A DNA stretch of 6,668 nucleotides from an uncultured Lachnospiraceae bacterium. Its GTDB lineage: Bacteria; Bacillota; Clostridia; Lachnospirales; Lachnospiraceae. The stretch is taken from contig CAKRHL010000118.1 in NCBI GenBank assembly GCA_934338765.1, forward strand, positions 1 through 6,668, written 5' to 3'. Below the pieces are notes generated by a model that was not told the DNA's origin, did not search any database, and saw only the letters and a program-made list of their open reading frames with translations. Position numbers and translations under genes: made by a program. The number at the start of each line of letters is the position of its first letter. The stretch's first letter is position 1. Shown here piece after piece: positions 3,759 through 6,668 of the stretch.

Positions 3759-6668
3759 TTACAGCTTCTCAACACCAAAGGTAACCTTCTCGCCATTGAT
3801 GCTCCATTCCTTGACAGAGCCCTTTGCTCCGTCATAGGAAACCTCATCGGCCAGAACCTCAGACTTGATCTGTGCTTCATTGTCCTGAATTACCTTCCGG
3901 ACCTTGTCATTGTCCTGCATGCTGACTCTGATGTGATCCATTACCTCAAAGCCTGCATCCTTACGCATGGTCTGAACCTTACTGATGATCTCACGCACAA
4001 AACCTTCCTCCAGAAGCTCCGGTGTCAGGTTGGTATCAAGAACTACCGTAATACCATGGTCACTGTCGGAAACATAGCCTTCCATCTGTGCAGCCTCGAT
4101 CAGAAGATCATCCTTCTCCAGTACCTCATCCTGACCATCTACCTGAATCGTCAGTGTACCCTTTTCATTGAGCTCCGCCATAGCTGCCTGACCGTCAAGC
4201 TCTGCAAGGATCTGTCTTACATCGTTGATCTTCTTGCCGAAACGACGTCCCAGCGTCTTAAGCTGTGGCTTAAAACTATAGGTGGTCAGCTTGCTCACAT
4301 CATCGGTAAGCTCTGCTTCCTTCACATTCAGCTCGTCACGGATGATATCCACATAGAAGTCACTGAGCTCCTTGCCGGCCTTGATATACATCTTGCCGAT
4401 CGGCTGTCTGTTCTTGATATTGGCTGTATTTCTGCAGGCACGTCCGATGACAACTGCCTCAAGCACAACCTCCATATCTGCCTCAAGCTGAAGATCGATA
4501 TGTGCCTCGTCCACCTCAGGGAAATCACACAGATGTACACTCTCCGGTGCGCTTGGATCGATAGAGCATACCAGGTTGCGGTAAATATCCTCTGTCATAA
4601 ATGGGATCATCGGCGCAGCCGCCTTGGAGATCGTAACAAGTGCGGTATAGAGTGTCATGTAAGCATTGATCTTATCCTGCTCCATGCCCTTTGCCCAGAA
4701 ACGCTCACGGCAGCGGCGTACATACCAGTTACTCATCTCATCTACAAACTCCTGCAGCGCTCTTGCTGTCTCCGGTATACGGTATGCAGCCAGATTCTCG
4801 TCCACAGCCTTAACGGTACTGTTCAGACGGGACAGAAGCCACTTATCCATAACAGAAAGCTTGTCGTAATCTAATGTATATTTTGTTGCATCGAACTCAT
4901 CGATATTGGCATAAAGCACAAAGAATGCGTAGGTATTCCAAAGAGTACCCATGAACTTACGCTGTCCCTCCTGCACTGCCTTTCCATGGAAACGGTTTGG
5001 CAGCCATGGAGCACTGTTAATATAGAAGTACCAGCGGATCGCATCGGCACCGTACTTGTCCAGTGCATCAAACGGATCTACCGCATTACCCTTGGACTTG
5101 CTCATCTTCTGTCCATTCTCATCCTGAACGTGACCCAGAACGATAACATTCTCATAAGGAGCCTTGTTAAACAGAAGAGTTGACTCTGCCATCAGAGAAT
5201 AGAACCAGCCTCTTGTCTGATCCACAGCCTCGGAAATGAACTGTGCCGGGAACTGCTGCTCAAAGAGATCCTTATTTTCAAACGGATAATGATGCTGGGC
5301 AAACGGCATTGCTCCGGAATCAAACCAACAGTCAATAACCTCAGGAACACGGTGCATGGTCTTGCCACAGTCCGGACAGGTAAATGTTACAGCGTCAATG
5401 TACGGACGGTGAAGCTCTACCTTGGCATCCTCCGGATTGCCGCTTCTTTCAGCCAGCTCGGCACGGCTTCCGATAGACTCCTGTCTGCCGCAGCCCTCGC
5501 ACTCCCAGATATTTAACGGAGTGCCCCAGTAACGGTTTCTGGAAATACCCCAGTCCTGAATATTCTCCAGCCAGTTTCCGAAACGTCCGGAACCAATGGA
5601 CTCAGGGATCCAGTTGACCGTATTGTTATTACGGACCAGATCATCGCGAACCTCTGTCATCTTGATGAACCATGACTCACGGGCATAATAGATCAGTGGA
5701 GTATCACAACGCCAGCAATGAGGATAATCATGCTCAAACTTCGGAGCTGCAAAAAGCTTGCCGGATGCATCCAGATCCTTTAATACCTCCGGATCAGCCT
5801 TCTTTACAAAAAGTCCTGCAAACGGAGTCTCCTCGCTCATCTCACCCTTACCGTTTACAAACTGTACAAACGGCAGATCGTAGTTACGTCCTACGTTGGC
5901 ATCATCCTCACCAAATGCAGGAGCAATATGAACGATACCGGTACCATCAGACATCGTTACGTAAGTGTCACATGTCACAAAAAAGCCTTTCTTGTGCTGC
6001 TTGTCCGCACATTCCTTGGCGCAGGCATAAAGCGGCTCATATTCCTTATGCTCCAGATCACTTCCCTTATATGTCTCCATCACTTCATAAGCCTTGGCTC
6101 CTTCCTCCTGTGCCAGACTGCCAAGTACATTGTCTGCCAAAGCTTCCGCCAGATAATAAGTATATCCGTCTGCTGCCTTTACCTTAATATAAGTATCCTC
6201 CGGATTTACACAAAGTGCCACATTGGACGGCAGTGTCCAAGGAGTCGTGGTCCATGCCAGGAAATATGCATCCTCGCCAACCACCTTAAAACGAACGATT
6301 GCGGAACGCTCCTTGACCAGCTTGTAGCCCTGTGCTACCTCCTGAGATGAAAGAGGTGTTCCACACCTTGGACAGTAAGGCACGATCTTGAACCCTTTAT
6401 ATAGAAGCTTCTTGTTCCAGATCTCCTTCAAAGCCCACCATTCGGACTCAATAAAATTGTCATCATAAGTAACGTATGGATTGTCCATGTCAGCCCAGAA
6501 ACCAACGGTACCTGAGAAATCCTCCCACATTCCCTTGTATTTCCAGACAGATTCCTTACACTTCTTAATGAAAGGCTCCATACCATACTCTTCAATCTGC
6601 TCCTTGCCATCCAGACCCAGAAGCTTCTCCACCTCAAGCTCAACCGGCAGTCCGTGGGTATCCCATCC
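3759..6668 (-). CDS. ileS: Isoleucyl-tRNA synthetase, type 2 (eukaryote-like); 5' end beyond the window
   Basis: This class Ia synthetase charges tRNA-Ile and hydrolyses misactivated valine. The window holds 969 residues. The first three codons read Gly-Trp-Asp, and GWDTHGLPVE (1-10) is the HIGH motif, so roughly the first 50 residues lie off the right edge. The GTG at 6632 is internal, not a start. Numbering from the window edge: the zinc-binding CPRC is at 99-102; the CP1 editing domain has WTTTPWTLPSN (139-149) and GTGIVHIAPAFGEDD (242-256) with the acidic editing residues; the KMSKS loop is at 521-525. The anticodon-binding helical domain (DKWLLSRLNSTV onward) and a C-terminal extension with CRNTANIKNRQPIGKMYIK follow. 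The Thr in GWDTHG and this C-terminus match type 2 enzymes such as that of Thermus, which are generally less sensitive to mupirocin; that property is inferred here. Reading is uninterrupted to TAA at 3759. A T-box leader would be expected upstream but is not in the window. Confidence 0.97.
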   Translation of the reverse strand, partial: GWDTHGLPVELEVEKLLGLDGKEQIEEYGMEPFIKKCKESVWKYKGMWEDFSGTVGFWADMDNPYVTYDDNFIESEWWALKEIWNKKLLYKGFKIVPYCPRCGTPLSSQEVAQGYKLVKERSAIVRFKVVGEDAYFLAWTTTPWTLPSNVALCVNPEDTYIKVKAADGYTYYLAEALADNVLGSLAQEEGAKAYEVMETYKGSDLEHKEYEPLYACAKECADKQHKKGFFVTCDTYVTMSDGTGIVHIAPAFGEDDANVGRNYDLPFVQFVNGKGEMSEETPFAGLFVKKADPEVLKDLDASGKLFAAPKFEHDYPHCWRCDTPLIYYARESWFIKMTEVRDDLVRNNNTVNWIPESIGSGRFGNWLENIQDWGISRNRYWGTPLNIWECEGCGRQESIGSRAELAERSGNPEDAKVELHRPYIDAVTFTCPDCGKTMHRVPEVIDCWFDSGAMPFAQHHYPFENKDLFEQQFPAQFISEAVDQTRGWFYSLMAESTLLFNKAPYENVIVLGHVQDENGQKMSKSKGNAVDPFDALDKYGADAIRWYFYINSAPWLPNRFHGKAVQEGQRKFMGTLWNTYAFFVLYANIDEFDATKYTLDYDKLSVMDKWLLSRLNSTVKAVDENLAAYRIPETARALQEFVDEMSNWYVRRCRERFWAKGMEQDKINAYMTLYTALVTISKAAAPMIPFMTEDIYRNLVCSIDPSAPESVHLCDFPEVDEAHIDLQLEADMEVVLEAVVIGRACRNTANIKNRQPIGKMYIKAGKELSDFYVDIIRDELNVKEAELTDDVSKLTTYSFKPQLKTLGRRFGKKINDVRQILAELDGQAAMAELNEKGTLTIQVDGQDEVLEKDDLLIEAAQMEGYVSDSDHGITVVLDTNLTPELLEEGFVREIISKVQTMRKDAGFEVMDHIRVSMQDNDKVRKVIQDNEAQIKSEVLADEVSYDGAKGSVKEWSINGEKVTFGVEKL

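Noticed and set aside
3933..4874. Plus-strand 313-codon open frame within ileS
   Set aside because: It is antisense to the well-conserved C-terminal half of IleRS, with no ribosome binding site and no recognisable domain.
6630..6632. GTG at 6632 as the ileS start
   Set aside because: The frame stays open to the window edge and encodes the HIGH-motif segment upstream of this codon, so it is an internal valine.

Overview
The window looks like core chromosome of a low-GC anaerobic Firmicute, most likely a Lachnospiraceae-type (Clostridium cluster XIVa) member. The evidence is a Bacillus/Clostridium-type large SRP RNA with an Alu domain, strong GGAGG-type ribosome binding sites, consensus SigA promoters, a eukaryote-like (type 2) isoleucyl-tRNA synthetase, and a two-domain hypothetical protein of a kind I recall only from Lachnospiraceae. 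No mobile element, CRISPR array, tRNA, prophage or toxin-antitoxin gene is visible.

Layout from left to right. (1) Positions 1-243, minus strand: SRP RNA, cut at its 3' end by the window edge, with an excellent promoter at 281-310. (2) 387-929, plus strand: a RimJ/RimL-like GNAT acetyltransferase, divergent from the SRP RNA, with a candidate promoter packed against the SRP RNA promoter. (3) 945-1454, minus: tadA, convergent with the acetyltransferase and only 15 bp from it. (4) 1570-2556, minus: an uncharacterised protein of 328 residues, upstream of tadA and possibly co-transcribed with it. (5) 2763-3590, plus: an Mrp/NBP35-type Fe-S P-loop ATPase behind a near-consensus promoter. (6) 3694-3733: a strong bidirectional terminator. 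(7) 3759-6668, minus: ileS, reading off the right edge with its first ~50 codons missing.

The main theme is translation and protein targeting: tRNA wobble editing (TadA), Ile-tRNA charging (IleRS) and membrane targeting (SRP RNA). Iron-sulfur cluster handling (Mrp) and a probable acetyltransferase are added. In Bacillus subtilis the order is tadA - SRP RNA - dnaX on one strand. Here tadA and the SRP RNA keep that order and strand, but the acetyltransferase sits between them on the opposite strand. dnaX would be predicted just beyond the left edge.

All non-genic gaps are under 300 bp. I found no clear undescribed system. The points most worth a second look are the hypothetical two-domain protein, the palindrome before its ribosome binding site, the packed divergent promoters at 281-350, and the unexplained ~100 bp between mrp and the terminator.
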